64,000 bases of DNA from Deltaproteobacteria bacterium (lineage in GTDB: Bacteria; Desulfobacterota; Syntrophobacteria; Syntrophobacterales; Syntrophobacteraceae), in NCBI GenBank assembly GCA_012517315.1, contig JAAYVE010000055.1, forward strand, positions 99,878 through 163,877, in the 5' to 3' direction. The position numbers and the translations under genes are program-made. The notes under the pieces were generated by a model. It worked only from the letters and a program-made list of their open reading frames with translations, searched no databases and was not told where the DNA came from. How positions within the stretch are numbered: the first letter of the stretch is position 1; each line of letters begins with the position of its first letter. This document shows, one piece after another, positions 27,424 through 35,748 of the stretch.

Positions 27424-28932
27424 TCATTTGACTTCAGCCACCTCGAATGGACCATATTTCAGTCCCACATTGAGCAACACCTTGATCTCGTTCAGAGCCC
27501 AATAGATCTGTTTCTGTGTCTCGCAGTTCGTGATCCAATCCTTCTCCCGCGGGTCCGATTGTGCACCGGCAATGCACCCGTCAGTTTCCCCCATCAACCG
27601 CTTCTCCACGTAAATCAAAGCGGCGGCGTAACGCCTGTGGACGATGTAAAATCGGGCAAGTCTGAGTTGCGCCAAGAAGGCGTGCTTGAGAAAGCTGCAC
27701 CTGAAGTCAGAGGTACTCAAGCCGGTTGTGTCCTTAAGAAGTGCGTCCGCCTTCTCCACCAGAGTCCCGTGGGGATCGATTGCGCCGTAGACGATGACCT
27801 TGTTTGCATCGACATATTCCCATCCCGCCTCGAGGGTATCGATATCGGTGGTGCCTTCGGGAAGGGGCTCCACTTTGATCATTGTGACCGTGCGGGAAGA
27901 GAAACCCGCGTTGTGGTCGGCATCATTATCGAAGGGCCAGATAACGTTCTGATATCCTGAAGTCGAACCCTGATCGGGTGGTCCTGGGTTTTTCTGGGGA
28001 GGGATGACCCGAAAAGGGCCCTCGCCATCCAGTTTGTTCTGTTCATTCAAGACACCGGGATTCAGGTATTCGCCGCCACGCTTGAAAGCCAGAAGCAGCT
28101 TCAGCCCTCTCGGATTGTGGATGGGCCTGTACGGCTTCAAATGAGCGCAGCACGCGGCACTGTAGTCACACCAGCCAATCCCCGGATTCTTGGCCGCATC
28201 CGCTTCTTCTTCATAGTAATAGACAGCCTGGGGATAGTCACCGAAAACATGGTACAGGAGGGGATCGGCATCAGGAAAAAGAGGGTGGTACTGACTCCAG
28301 CCGTCTGCCGCGATGACCTGAATTCCCGTGGCAGATTCGAGCATCAACCCCTCCAACAGATCGCCGAGGACTATCCCGTGGTACTTGGCGTAAAAATCCC
28401 CCGATTTGTGGGTGTTCATGAGAAGACACTGTGAATGGCGATATTTCGCAGGTAGTCTCTCAAATTCCCGCCGTGTGAAGATCCGATATGGTGCCGCCAC
28501 ACGTTCCGGAGTGTCTGCGGCATCTCCCGGGTACCTCAAGGCTGCTATCTCTGCGTCATTCTTATAGCCGTCGCCGTCGGAATCAAGCTTGGCGATGGCC
28601 CGCAAGGCGTCGGCATCACGCCCGGCGTTTCTGAAGTCCTTTGCATAATTGTTTAGAGTCTCTTCGATGTTACCAGTGGCATCGTATCCATACTTGTAAT
28701 GGCACCACTGGCAACTGCCCAAACTGACTTCCTTGCCTCCCTGCATCCTCTTGCCTCCGGTGTGGCACAGGGCACAGCTGTCGAGTTTCGAGCCCTCCCT
28801 TTCGGGATAGACTTCGAGGAATTTCGCGCTATCCCCCTCCCCCATGTGATGGTAGGCGGCAAACGAAATGCTCGAGAGTGTCCCGATCAACGCCAATACA
28901 CAGATGGATGCCATCCACTGGAAACGCCTCAT
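27424..28932 (-). CDS. Exported diheme c-type cytochrome with EF-hand-like loop
   Basis: A 502-residue exported protein; the ATG at 28932 follows AAGGAGGG. After a signal peptide (to about residue 25, S-F-A) comes the segment M-G-E-G-D-S-A-K-F, then two heme-attachment motifs, CALCH and CQWCH, about 25 residues apart. A calcium-loop-like D-S-D-G-D-G-Y-K-N-D-A-E-I follows. The remaining 350 residues have a fold I cannot name, possibly with a molybdopterin-domain-like strand region around L-L-M-N-T-H-K-S-G. It ends 127 bases before tupA on the same strand. A periplasmic electron-transfer role is inferred. Confidence 0.82.
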   Translation of the reverse strand: MRRFQWMASICVLALIGTLSSISFAAYHHMGEGDSAKFLEVYPEREGSKLDSCALCHTGGKRMQGGKEVSLGSCQWCHYKYGYDATGNIEETLNNYAKDFRNAGRDADALRAIAKLDSDGDGYKNDAEIAALRYPGDAADTPERVAAPYRIFTRREFERLPAKYRHSQCLLMNTHKSGDFYAKYHGIVLGDLLEGLMLESATGIQVIAADGWSQYHPLFPDADPLLYHVFGDYPQAVYYYEEEADAAKNPGIGWCDYSAACCAHLKPYRPIHNPRGLKLLLAFKRGGEYLNPGVLNEQNKLDGEGPFRVIPPQKNPGPPDQGSTSGYQNVIWPFDNDADHNAGFSSRTVTMIKVEPLPEGTTDIDTLEAGWEYVDANKVIVYGAIDPHGTLVEKADALLKDTTGLSTSDFRCSFLKHAFLAQLRLARFYIVHRRYAAALIYVEKRLMGETDGCIAGAQSDPREKDWITNCETQKQIYWALNEIKVLLNVGLKYGPFEVAEVK

Positions 28933-29108
28933 GTCGCCCTCCTTCTTCATTTCAAAACGCCGAACCATCAATCGCTCTCTAAGACAGTCCCCATGAAGCT
29001 CGAGCTTCGAACGACGGGAAAACGGGCAGGATGAATGTGAAGCACACTAGCAGTTGATTAGCGTTATGTCAATATTGGAATAATGTATGGGCAAAGGCCA
29101 GAGAGGAT

Positions 29109-30239
29109 TTAAGCATTCTGGAGAAAACGGAGGCGGATGGCTTCCAGCTTTCGGGAGAGGTCTCTGTAATTTTGATTCAGATTCCGCTCTCGGTTCACGT
29201 ATTCCACCCCTTGTGCTCCCATCCGGTTTCGGAGGGCGGAATCCTGAAGAAGCCGCTTCACGGCCATGGCCATGGCTCTCCCGCCGTCGTCCTCCACGAG
29301 AAAGCCCGTCTCTCCGTTTCGAACCACCTGCGGGACTCCCGCCGTCCGGAGAGCCACCACGGGGACGCCACACGCCTGCGCTTCCAGGTAGACCATCCCC
29401 AGGGATTCCCCAATTCCCGGAAAGGCGAACACGTGGGCTGCGGAATAATAGTGGAACATCTCTTGCCGGGGCACTGCGCCGGCAAAGACACACCGCTCCC
29501 CGAGACGGCCCTCGGCCAGATTCTGAACTTCCCTGTGGGCAGGGCCGTCGCCCACCACCATCAGCATGAACCGCTCGTGGTTGTCCTTCAGGATCCCCAA
29601 GGATTCGAAGCAATAGGCCAGGCTTTGGAACTTCACCCCCGGCCGGAATCGGCAAGCGGTCATGACCAAGGGCATCTCGGAAGGGATCCCGAGACGATGC
29701 CGCACTTCCATTCCCAGCGCCTCATCCCTCTGGAACTCTTCAGGAAAAATCCCAGGGGGCATGTAGATGACCGTGAAGGGGTCCGCAACCCGCCTGACCC
29801 CCTCCAGATCTTCCAGGTTATTGACAAATAGCGCGTGCGCCGAGCGGATCGCACGGCGGTTCAGGACGAAACCCCATTTGGTCCGGGCTGTTTTGCGCCG
29901 ACGTGTTCCGTACATGGGCTGGAAGATGGCGTAAGGAATGTGGAGGATGCGGCTGCACCAGGGACCCATGACATCGGGTGCCTTGTAGTAGCTGTGATAG
30001 GTCAGCCAGAACTCCGGTCTGAATCCTCGGCAAGCCTTATAAGCTGAAAAGACTGCCCGGATGGCTCTCCACCATCCCGTCGGACGGTTCCAGAACCAGC
30101 GGGATCGGAACCCGACGATTTCCCGGCAGGTATGACCTTGGCTTGCCAGCGACTTCAGAATACCTTGGGCGATGACCAAATCCCCTGACGGGTGGGGATG
30201 GGAAAGGGGCTTATTGGGGCAGTAGAAGGCAATTTTCAC
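29109..30239 (-). CDS. Glycosyltransferase family 4-like (GT-B)
   Basis: A 376-residue cytoplasmic or peripheral GT-B transferase. The start is GTG at 30239, overlapping the previous stop (GTGA), with AAAGGG upstream. The C-terminal donor-binding half has G-D-G-P, the P-R-Q-E-M-F-H-Y-Y-S-A-A-H-V-F-A-F-P block and the E-A-Q-A-C-G-V-P-V-V-A-L-R-T-A-G-V-P motif of family 4. It is third in a set of three coupled transferase genes. The substrate is unknown; cell-surface polysaccharide or glycolipid synthesis is likely. Confidence 0.88.
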   Translation of the reverse strand: MKIAFYCPNKPLSHPHPSGDLVIAQGILKSLASQGHTCREIVGFRSRWFWNRPTGWWRAIRAVFSAYKACRGFRPEFWLTYHSYYKAPDVMGPWCSRILHIPYAIFQPMYGTRRRKTARTKWGFVLNRRAIRSAHALFVNNLEDLEGVRRVADPFTVIYMPPGIFPEEFQRDEALGMEVRHRLGIPSEMPLVMTACRFRPGVKFQSLAYCFESLGILKDNHERFMLMVVGDGPAHREVQNLAEGRLGERCVFAGAVPRQEMFHYYSAAHVFAFPGIGESLGMVYLEAQACGVPVVALRTAGVPQVVRNGETGFLVEDDGGRAMAMAVKRLLQDSALRNRMGAQGVEYVNRERNLNQNYRDLSRKLEAIRLRFLQNA

Positions 30240-31486
30240 GGCCCTTTCAGAGCTTCCTTGAATAGAGGATGAAGTTTCAGGATACAGCGACTGCTGTCGA
30301 AATCTGCTTCCACCTTTGCCCGCGCCTTTTTCCGTCTCTCCCGGCATCTGTCTCCGTGGAGAAGCACCTCCAATATGCCGCGTGCCAAAGCTGGTGGGGC
30401 CTCCGGTTCAACGAGGGAACCCGTCACCCCGTCTTCCACCAGTTCGGGGATGGCGGAAATACGTGTGGCCACGACGGGGCATCCCACGGCCATGGCCTCC
30501 ACAAGTACATTGGGAATCCCGTCCCGGTCGCCGTTTCCGGCCACTTTGCAGGCAAGGGCGAAGCAGTGAGCCCGTTGATACCATGAGACCACTTCCCGGT
30601 GTGGAAGGGTACCCAGAAACCTCACCCGGGGTGTCAGAGCAAGCTCTCCCGCCATCGCCGCAACGGACTCCCTCAGTTCCCCGCTTCCGATATGCACGAA
30701 CTCAAAGTCCAGACCGCATGCGTCAAGCAACTTGAGAGCTCGGAGCAGGTCGTCATAACCTTTCTTTTCCACGAGGCGTCCCACGGAAAGGATGCGATAG
30801 GGAGTACCGGATGGAGGCGGGTCGCTGAAACGGAACATGTCGAGGTCGATCCCATGGTGGACCGTGTGGATGGGTGTCGTCGCCCCTCCTTTGTCTCTCA
30901 AACTGCGGAGATATTCCGCATTGTAGCGCGTGCAGGTGACAACGAAGCGGGCCTTTTGGATCTTTCGCACCAGTTGGTCCGGGTCCGTCGTGTAGATGTC
31001 CTTGGCATGCGCGGTGAAACTGAAAGGGATACCAACCAGTTGGGATGCGAAGAGGGCCACCGAGGTGGGAGTGTGGGCAAAATGGGCGTGGAGATGTTTC
31101 ACTCTGCCCCCCACGAGATACAAAGCCGCCAGGTGCCCGCCCTGGAGAAAATGCCTCAAAGAGGCGCTCTTTCGCCTCTCCCTGGCTCTTCCCAGTGCCT
31201 CAACGAGACAGGTGCGGTAGTGTCGGCCCAGTCTCGCGTGGAGAGCCGTGTTGCTCCTGTAAAGGGTTTTCACATTGGGGAGCACGTATTCGGGAAGGTA
31301 GGCGGCCCTGGCCCGGATGCGTTTTACATGATCGTGGGAAAAACTCTCCCTGGGCTGCCTGATGGAGAAGATGTCTATGGGAATGCCCAGGGACTCGAGC
31401 ATGAGAATCTCGGAGCTGATAAAGCTCTCCGAGATGCGCGGGTAGCCCTTGAGGATCATCCCCAGGCGCCTTTCCCCATCCCTCAA
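30236..31486 (-). CDS. Glycosyltransferase family 4
   Basis: A GT-B transferase of about 416 residues. The N-terminus G-M-I-L-K-G-Y-P-R-I-S-E-S-F-I is typical of family 4 enzymes in surface glycan clusters. The donor site appears as S-V-G-R-L-V-E-K-K-G-Y-D-D and V-L-V-E-A-M-A-V-G-C-P-V-V-A-T. I choose the TTG at 31486, which overlaps the upstream stop (TTGA) and has AAGGGG 8 bases before it. An ATG at 31459 would remove residues that look conserved. Far upstream in-frame starts would overlap the previous gene by hundreds of bases and are rejected. Confidence 0.88.
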   Translation of the reverse strand: MRDGERRLGMILKGYPRISESFISSEILMLESLGIPIDIFSIRQPRESFSHDHVKRIRARAAYLPEYVLPNVKTLYRSNTALHARLGRHYRTCLVEALGRARERRKSASLRHFLQGGHLAALYLVGGRVKHLHAHFAHTPTSVALFASQLVGIPFSFTAHAKDIYTTDPDQLVRKIQKARFVVTCTRYNAEYLRSLRDKGGATTPIHTVHHGIDLDMFRFSDPPPSGTPYRILSVGRLVEKKGYDDLLRALKLLDACGLDFEFVHIGSGELRESVAAMAGELALTPRVRFLGTLPHREVVSWYQRAHCFALACKVAGNGDRDGIPNVLVEAMAVGCPVVATRISAIPELVEDGVTGSLVEPEAPPALARGILEVLLHGDRCRERRKKARAKVEADFDSSRCILKLHPLFKEALKGP

Positions 31487-32691
31487 GGCCGTTTCCCCTT
31501 GCCATGCTGGAGGATCCGCTTCTGGATCACTTCCAGGCCCGTAAAGGGGAATTGCGCCATCTTCTCGCGGAATGCCGAACCATTGTGAAGCAGGTCGAGA
31601 ACCCGTGCAAAGAGCCTCTCCGGAGTCACCTCCCGCGGGTGCAGAAAATCGCAAAAGCCTCTTCCACAGAGCACCTGTGCCCGAATCAGCTGTTCCTCCC
31701 GGGGAACGGTCCGGGGCACAATCAAAAACGGCCTTCTCTGGCTCGCGATTTCGCACAGGGTGTTGTAGCCACCCATACTGACGATGACTTGGGCCGCCCC
31801 GATGAGCGCTTCCATGAAGCGGTGAAACTTGAGGATGATGAATCCCAAGGCCTTGGATTTTCTGACAACTTCCTGGTAGTCCCTGTTGGAGATGAAGGGC
31901 CCCGTCACGATCACCACCCGGGTGTTTTCAGGAAGTTTTCCCATGGCTTGATCGAAGGCCGACAGAAATGCGTTCACCACGGGATGACCATCGCCGCCTC
32001 CTCCCGTGGTGAGGAGGATGAGCCGTTCGTGGGCGCCGATGCCGAGGGCCTTTCGCGCCGCCTGAATGTCCTCGGCGCTTGGCACCTTACGGCGAATATA
32101 GCCTGTGAAGTGGATCTTGGAAGCCACATCTTCGGGGATGGCGTATTCCACTATAGGATCGTAAAAGTCCCTGCAGCCGTATACCCATATTTCATCGTAA
32201 AGCTGCTTCATGGCATCGTAGATGCCCTTCTCATTCCACTCTTCAATGGTCGACTCGGCGCTGTCCATGATGTCCCGCAGTCCAAGGATGGTCCTGCAGC
32301 CTTGAAAGTCCTTCCGCAACCAGCGCAACGTTTCCACGATCTCTTTCTTGAGTCCCAGGGGGGCCTTGTCCACGATGAAAAAATCCGGTTGGAAGGCCTG
32401 CGTCGTGGCCAGGATGATTTTTCTCCGGATCTCCAGGAGTTCCGTGGCTTCAAGCTTCATGGACAAGGGAAGGTACTGCTCGTTGGTCACCTTGATCATA
32501 CCGGGGATGCGCACAAAATCAATTCGAGAAGGACTCTTGAAACGACCGGCGAGAAGAGATCCCGTGAGTATCAGAACGTTGGCGGGGGACTTCCTCACGC
32601 TTCGGGCTATGGCAAGACAACGCCGGATATGGCCCAAGCCGTAGGTATCATGGGAGTAAATCAAGATTTTGAGATAGTCGGCGCTTGCCAA
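31483..32691 (-). CDS. MurG-like glycosyltransferase (family 28 C-terminal domain)
   Basis: A 402-residue GT-B protein. The N-terminus I-L-I-Y-S-H-D-T-Y-G-L-G-H-I-R-R carries the glycine-rich acceptor loop, and the C-terminal half has L-L-T-T-G-G-G-G-D-G, V-S-M-G-G-Y-N-T-L-C-E and R-R-P-F-L-I-V-P-R, as in family 28 enzymes. It probably starts at TTG 32691, with GAAGAAGAGA just upstream; no in-frame ATG is near. It leads the three-gene transferase operon. Peptidoglycan MurG itself is unlikely, since the motifs and context differ. Confidence 0.82.
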   Translation of the reverse strand: MASADYLKILIYSHDTYGLGHIRRCLAIARSVRKSPANVLILTGSLLAGRFKSPSRIDFVRIPGMIKVTNEQYLPLSMKLEATELLEIRRKIILATTQAFQPDFFIVDKAPLGLKKEIVETLRWLRKDFQGCRTILGLRDIMDSAESTIEEWNEKGIYDAMKQLYDEIWVYGCRDFYDPIVEYAIPEDVASKIHFTGYIRRKVPSAEDIQAARKALGIGAHERLILLTTGGGGDGHPVVNAFLSAFDQAMGKLPENTRVVIVTGPFISNRDYQEVVRKSKALGFIILKFHRFMEALIGAAQVIVSMGGYNTLCEIASQRRPFLIVPRTVPREEQLIRAQVLCGRGFCDFLHPREVTPERLFARVLDLLHNGSAFREKMAQFPFTGLEVIQKRILQHGKGKRP

Positions 32692-33000
32692 ATTCTCTTC
32701 TTCCCGAATGCAGGCACGGGTCAGAAATCTTTCTTGGGCTTACGAGCGAACAAGCGGGAATGTTTGCGATTTTCCGCACACCTCGGTGCGACGAAGTCAT
32801 CATAGATTCATCGGGACACGTTGGCAACCAAAGATTTCACCATAGATTTCTCAGGCGCATCCCACCGGGTCAGGCAGTCGCGAAGACGGAACGGTGGCTG
32901 ATGGTGATCGAGTGATTATTGTAATGAACGCAGGCGCATAAGATGATGTTTGGAAGTGCCGTGCAACCGGCGACAATTTGAAAAGACAAGGAGGACGGTC
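32692..33000. other. Divergent intergenic region
   Basis: About 310 bases upstream of the transferase operon (minus) and the 82-aa gene (plus). It is locally AT-rich around 32905-32930, a likely promoter zone, but no specific boxes stand out. The AAGGAGG before 33001 is the ribosome-binding site of the small gene. Confidence 0.4.
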
Positions 33001-33249
33001 ATGAGCATCGACTACAGGGTTCTTGAGGACAAGTTGAAGGAAATGTACCCCGAGATTCAGAAACAGGGGGTGGACTTGGCCGTTTGCTTCGACGACAGGA
33101 AAGATGCCTGGATTGTGGAACTGAGCAAGGGAGGCAAAGGACTGCGCACTCACCTGGAGAGAAAGGATGCTGAAGCTTGCCTCGACGGCGTCGAGTGCGT
33201 TTACCTCGGAGTGCAGATTGGCCAGTTTGTCAAAGAATTCGAAACATAA
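33001..33249 (+). CDS. Small hypothetical protein (82 aa)
   Basis: An 82-residue soluble protein with an excellent ribosome-binding site (AAGGAGG, then about 6 bases to the ATG). It mixes strands and helices: D-L-A-V-C-F-D-D-R-K-D-A-W-I-V-E-L, then a charged glycine turn, then G-V-E-C-V-Y-L-G-V-Q-I-G-Q-F. The two cysteines in similar hydrophobic contexts are notable. I do not recognise a family. It is monocistronic, followed by a gene-free stretch. Confidence 0.7.
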   Translation: MSIDYRVLEDKLKEMYPEIQKQGVDLAVCFDDRKDAWIVELSKGGKGLRTHLERKDAEACLDGVECVYLGVQIGQFVKEFET

Positions 33250-33691
33250 GGTGTCCGCGTGAAAGTCAGAGCGCATGTCCGGGGCGCCTGAAACAATTCC
33301 CATAGATCCCGCTTTTGTTCACAAGGCGCCCCGGAGGTTTGGCTTGTATGGCGAGGCAATTCATTCGTGGGCAGCGATGTCAACGATGAGATGGACCTTT
33401 CGACAAAATCACCATTAGAGAAGAGACATGAGGAAAGAGAATGCCTCGAGAAATGATGAGCACGCCCATCATGGGAAAGCCGGGATCGTGTCTGCACCCT
33501 CAAGGTTTTGAGCAAAAGTCTCCGTAATCGTTGACCGGCGCTGCGGTCACGCACCTTGAATTCCCTTCGCCCTTCTGCAAGATGATGTCCTTCAAGAAAC
33601 CCCTCCACCGGACCGATTTACATTTTGGCGTGGAAATGAATCCTGAATGTGTCTTTCCTTCTGATGCCCTCTCAGTGGAGGTGAAAAAGCG
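33250..33691. other. Intergenic region with a long-loop perfect inverted repeat
   Basis: About 440 bases without a gene. CCGGGGCGCC (33279-33288) and GGCGCCCCGG (33325-33334) form a perfect 10-bp inverted repeat around 36 bases, shortly after the 82-aa gene. It lacks a T-run. The rest shows no coding signal except GGAGGTG before the start at 33692. Confidence 0.45.
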
Positions 33692-34663
33692 ATGAACGCG
33701 AAACTCAACGCCGTCCTTTTCCCATTACTCGTTGCTCTGGTCATCTTCTTACCTGGAAACGCCATCTCCGAGGAATACATCATCGCCGTCTTGGCCAACC
33801 GTGGATTGACAGTCGCGGAGAAAGAATGGAACCCTACGGCGGAATACCTCTCGGCGCAGGTCGGCCATTCCTTTTCCGTGGTTCCCATGGACGACACAGC
33901 GCTCTACAACAGCGTCAAAAACGGGAAAGTGGATTTCTTCTACACCAACTCAGCCATGTACGTGGAACTGAGCAAATTGCACAACGCCCGTGCAATCGCG
34001 ACGCTCATCAACAGGCACAAGGACAATCCCTTGGAGGAATGGGGATCCGCCATCATCGTGAAGAGGGAAAGTCCCGTCAAAACGCTTGCCGACTTCCGCG
34101 GCAAGGATTTCATCTGCCGCGGTCTGACGGCATTCGGCGGATGGTTGATGGCCAAGCGCTCATTCATTGAAAGCGGCCTTGACCCTGAGCGGGAATTCAA
34201 GTCCCTCCGCTCCACGCCCACCCACGACAATGTGGTGTATGCCGTTTACAACGGGGCAGCAGACGGTGGATCCGTGCGAACAGGAACGCTTGAGAAAATG
34301 GCTGCTGACGGAAAAATCAAAATCGAAGACTTCCGGGTCATCCAACAGGTGCAAGACGGCTTTCCCCTAGCCCATTCCACAAAGCTGTACCCCGAGTATC
34401 CCATGGCCGCCTGCTCCCACGTTCCGGATTCCCTAGCAGACGCAGTGGCGGAGGCGCTCACGGCCCTCTCACCCTCCCAACCCGCAGCAGCCGCTGCAAA
34501 GATCACCGGTTGGAAGAAACCCGCCGACTACAGCCCCGTGACCGAATGCCTCATCATCGTCCAGCACGGGCCCTATGCGGGCATGGATTTGCCCAACCGG
34601 GAGAGCGAGTCCGTCAAAATGCCCAGAAAAGGCGGAGTTGCCAAAAGGAAGGCGAGAGAATAA
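33692..34663 (+). CDS. PhnD-like periplasmic oxyanion-binding protein
   Basis: A 323-residue exported protein with a signal peptide (about 1-26). It shows the PhnD/PtxB-like pattern: N-R-G-L-T-V-A-E-K-E-W-N-P-T-A-E-Y-L, then a D-F-F-Y-T-N-S-A-M-Y segment, and later D-F-R-G-K-D-F-I-C-R. Family members bind phosphate, phosphite or phosphonate, or serve as periplasmic input for sensor kinases. No ABC permease or ATPase gene adjoins, so a sensing or orphan role is possible. The basic tail (K-M-P-R-K-G-G-V-A-K-R-K-A-R-E) is unusual for a periplasmic protein. GGAGGTG precedes the ATG. Confidence 0.82.
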   Translation: MNAKLNAVLFPLLVALVIFLPGNAISEEYIIAVLANRGLTVAEKEWNPTAEYLSAQVGHSFSVVPMDDTALYNSVKNGKVDFFYTNSAMYVELSKLHNARAIATLINRHKDNPLEEWGSAIIVKRESPVKTLADFRGKDFICRGLTAFGGWLMAKRSFIESGLDPEREFKSLRSTPTHDNVVYAVYNGAADGGSVRTGTLEKMAADGKIKIEDFRVIQQVQDGFPLAHSTKLYPEYPMAACSHVPDSLADAVAEALTALSPSQPAAAAAKITGWKKPADYSPVTECLIIVQHGPYAGMDLPNRESESVKMPRKGGVAKRKARE

Positions 34664-34864
34664 CATAGTTTTGGACTGTCGTACGGACCCATTTGGGGGA
34701 CAGGACCCGGTGGGGAAAACGATCCCGCGGCATTTTTCGCAGGTCAGGGGCGAGGAACCGATCCTCAATGCAATGTGCTCCGGAGTCTGAGCCGACAAAA
34801 GTGTTACGCCTGTCGCTCATGAGCCATGGTGGGATTGAGCCTGTCAAACAAGAGAGGAATATTC

Positions 34865-35251
34865 ATGCCTCTTCATGTCATCAAGACGGATAAGGCTCCC
34901 GCTGCCATCGGCCCCTATTCCCAGGCAATCCTTAGCGGTCCATGGCTTTTTGTGAGCGGGCAGATCCCCCTGGCCCCGGGGGAAACCCAACTGGTGGACG
35001 TGGATTTCTCAGCCCAGGCACGGCAGGCGTTGAAGAATCTTAAGGAGATTGTCGAGGCCGCAGGATATGACCTCGGCGACGTGGTCTCCGTCGACGTCTT
35101 CCTGACAGACATGACCCGCTTTTCGCTGTTCAACGAGATTTACGGCCAATTCTTCGGGGACCACAAACCCGCTCGGGCCGTGGTGGAAGTGAAGGCACTC
35201 CCGAGAGAAGCTCAGGTGGAAGTGAAATGCATCGCCTGCCGGGGAGCCTGA
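34865..35251 (+). CDS. ridA: RidA/YjgF-family enamine/imine deaminase
   Basis: A 128-residue cytoplasmic protein of usual family length. RidA hydrolyses reactive enamine or imine intermediates from PLP enzymes such as threonine dehydratase. The family blocks are present: A-I-G-P-Y-S-Q-A-I near the start, F-V-S-G-Q-I-P-L, and the C-terminal P-A-R-A-V-V-E-V-K-A-L-P with the carboxylate-binding arginine, ending V-E-V-K-C-I-A. The ATG at 34865 has GAGAGG upstream. A likely terminator follows. Confidence 0.93.
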   Translation: MPLHVIKTDKAPAAIGPYSQAILSGPWLFVSGQIPLAPGETQLVDVDFSAQARQALKNLKEIVEAAGYDLGDVVSVDVFLTDMTRFSLFNEIYGQFFGDHKPARAVVEVKALPREAQVEVKCIACRGA

Positions 35252-35284
35252 TTCCCGTCGCGCCAGGAGACTGTTGATAAAGCG

Positions 35285-35308
35285 AAGGGCAGCAGGTTCC
35301 CTTTTTTT
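35285..35308 (+). terminator. Putative intrinsic terminator after ridA
   Basis: A short stem, AAGGG (35285-35289) with CCCTT (35299-35303), is followed at once by a run of T to 35308. It lies 34 bases after the ridA stop on the same strand. The stem is only 5 bp, so it is tentative. Confidence 0.4.
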
Positions 35309-35748
35309 CTTCCTGAATCCCTTTCTGTGTGGCTCGCCCTTTATCCCCACACACCCCGAGCGGCCGAAGCGCCGCCCTTTGCCTTGACCAACACCACTCG
35401 GCGCGAACGTCGCGTTATCGGTCCGCCCAGTCTTGTCCTTCCTCCGAGCACCCGCAGCGCATCATCGTCCAACGGGACAAATCCCTACAAGACCGATTCG
35501 AAGCAAGAAAACACTTGAACCTTTTTTCGTCATGCATTAATGACCCATGCCTGACGCAGGCATTCCGTGTGACGACGGGGAACCCTCACCCGTTCCCCCT
35601 ACAGGTCGCGATGCACAATCCCGGGTTTCGGCGGTTGGTCGGTAAAGTGCACCTTGATCCTCACGGCGGGTTTATCTCCGCACAAAGGGCGTTGGGGAAA
35701 AAGAACGTCTTTTCCATCTCGGCCGGTCCCGGCACTGAAAGAGTTCCC
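35309..35748. other. Intergenic region upstream of the ArnT-like gene
   Basis: About 440 bases. The frame of the downstream gene is open through here, but composition and lack of conserved residues argue that it is noncoding. A small hairpin (TGCCTG/CAGGCA around 35549-35563) is the only structure noted. Confidence 0.35.
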
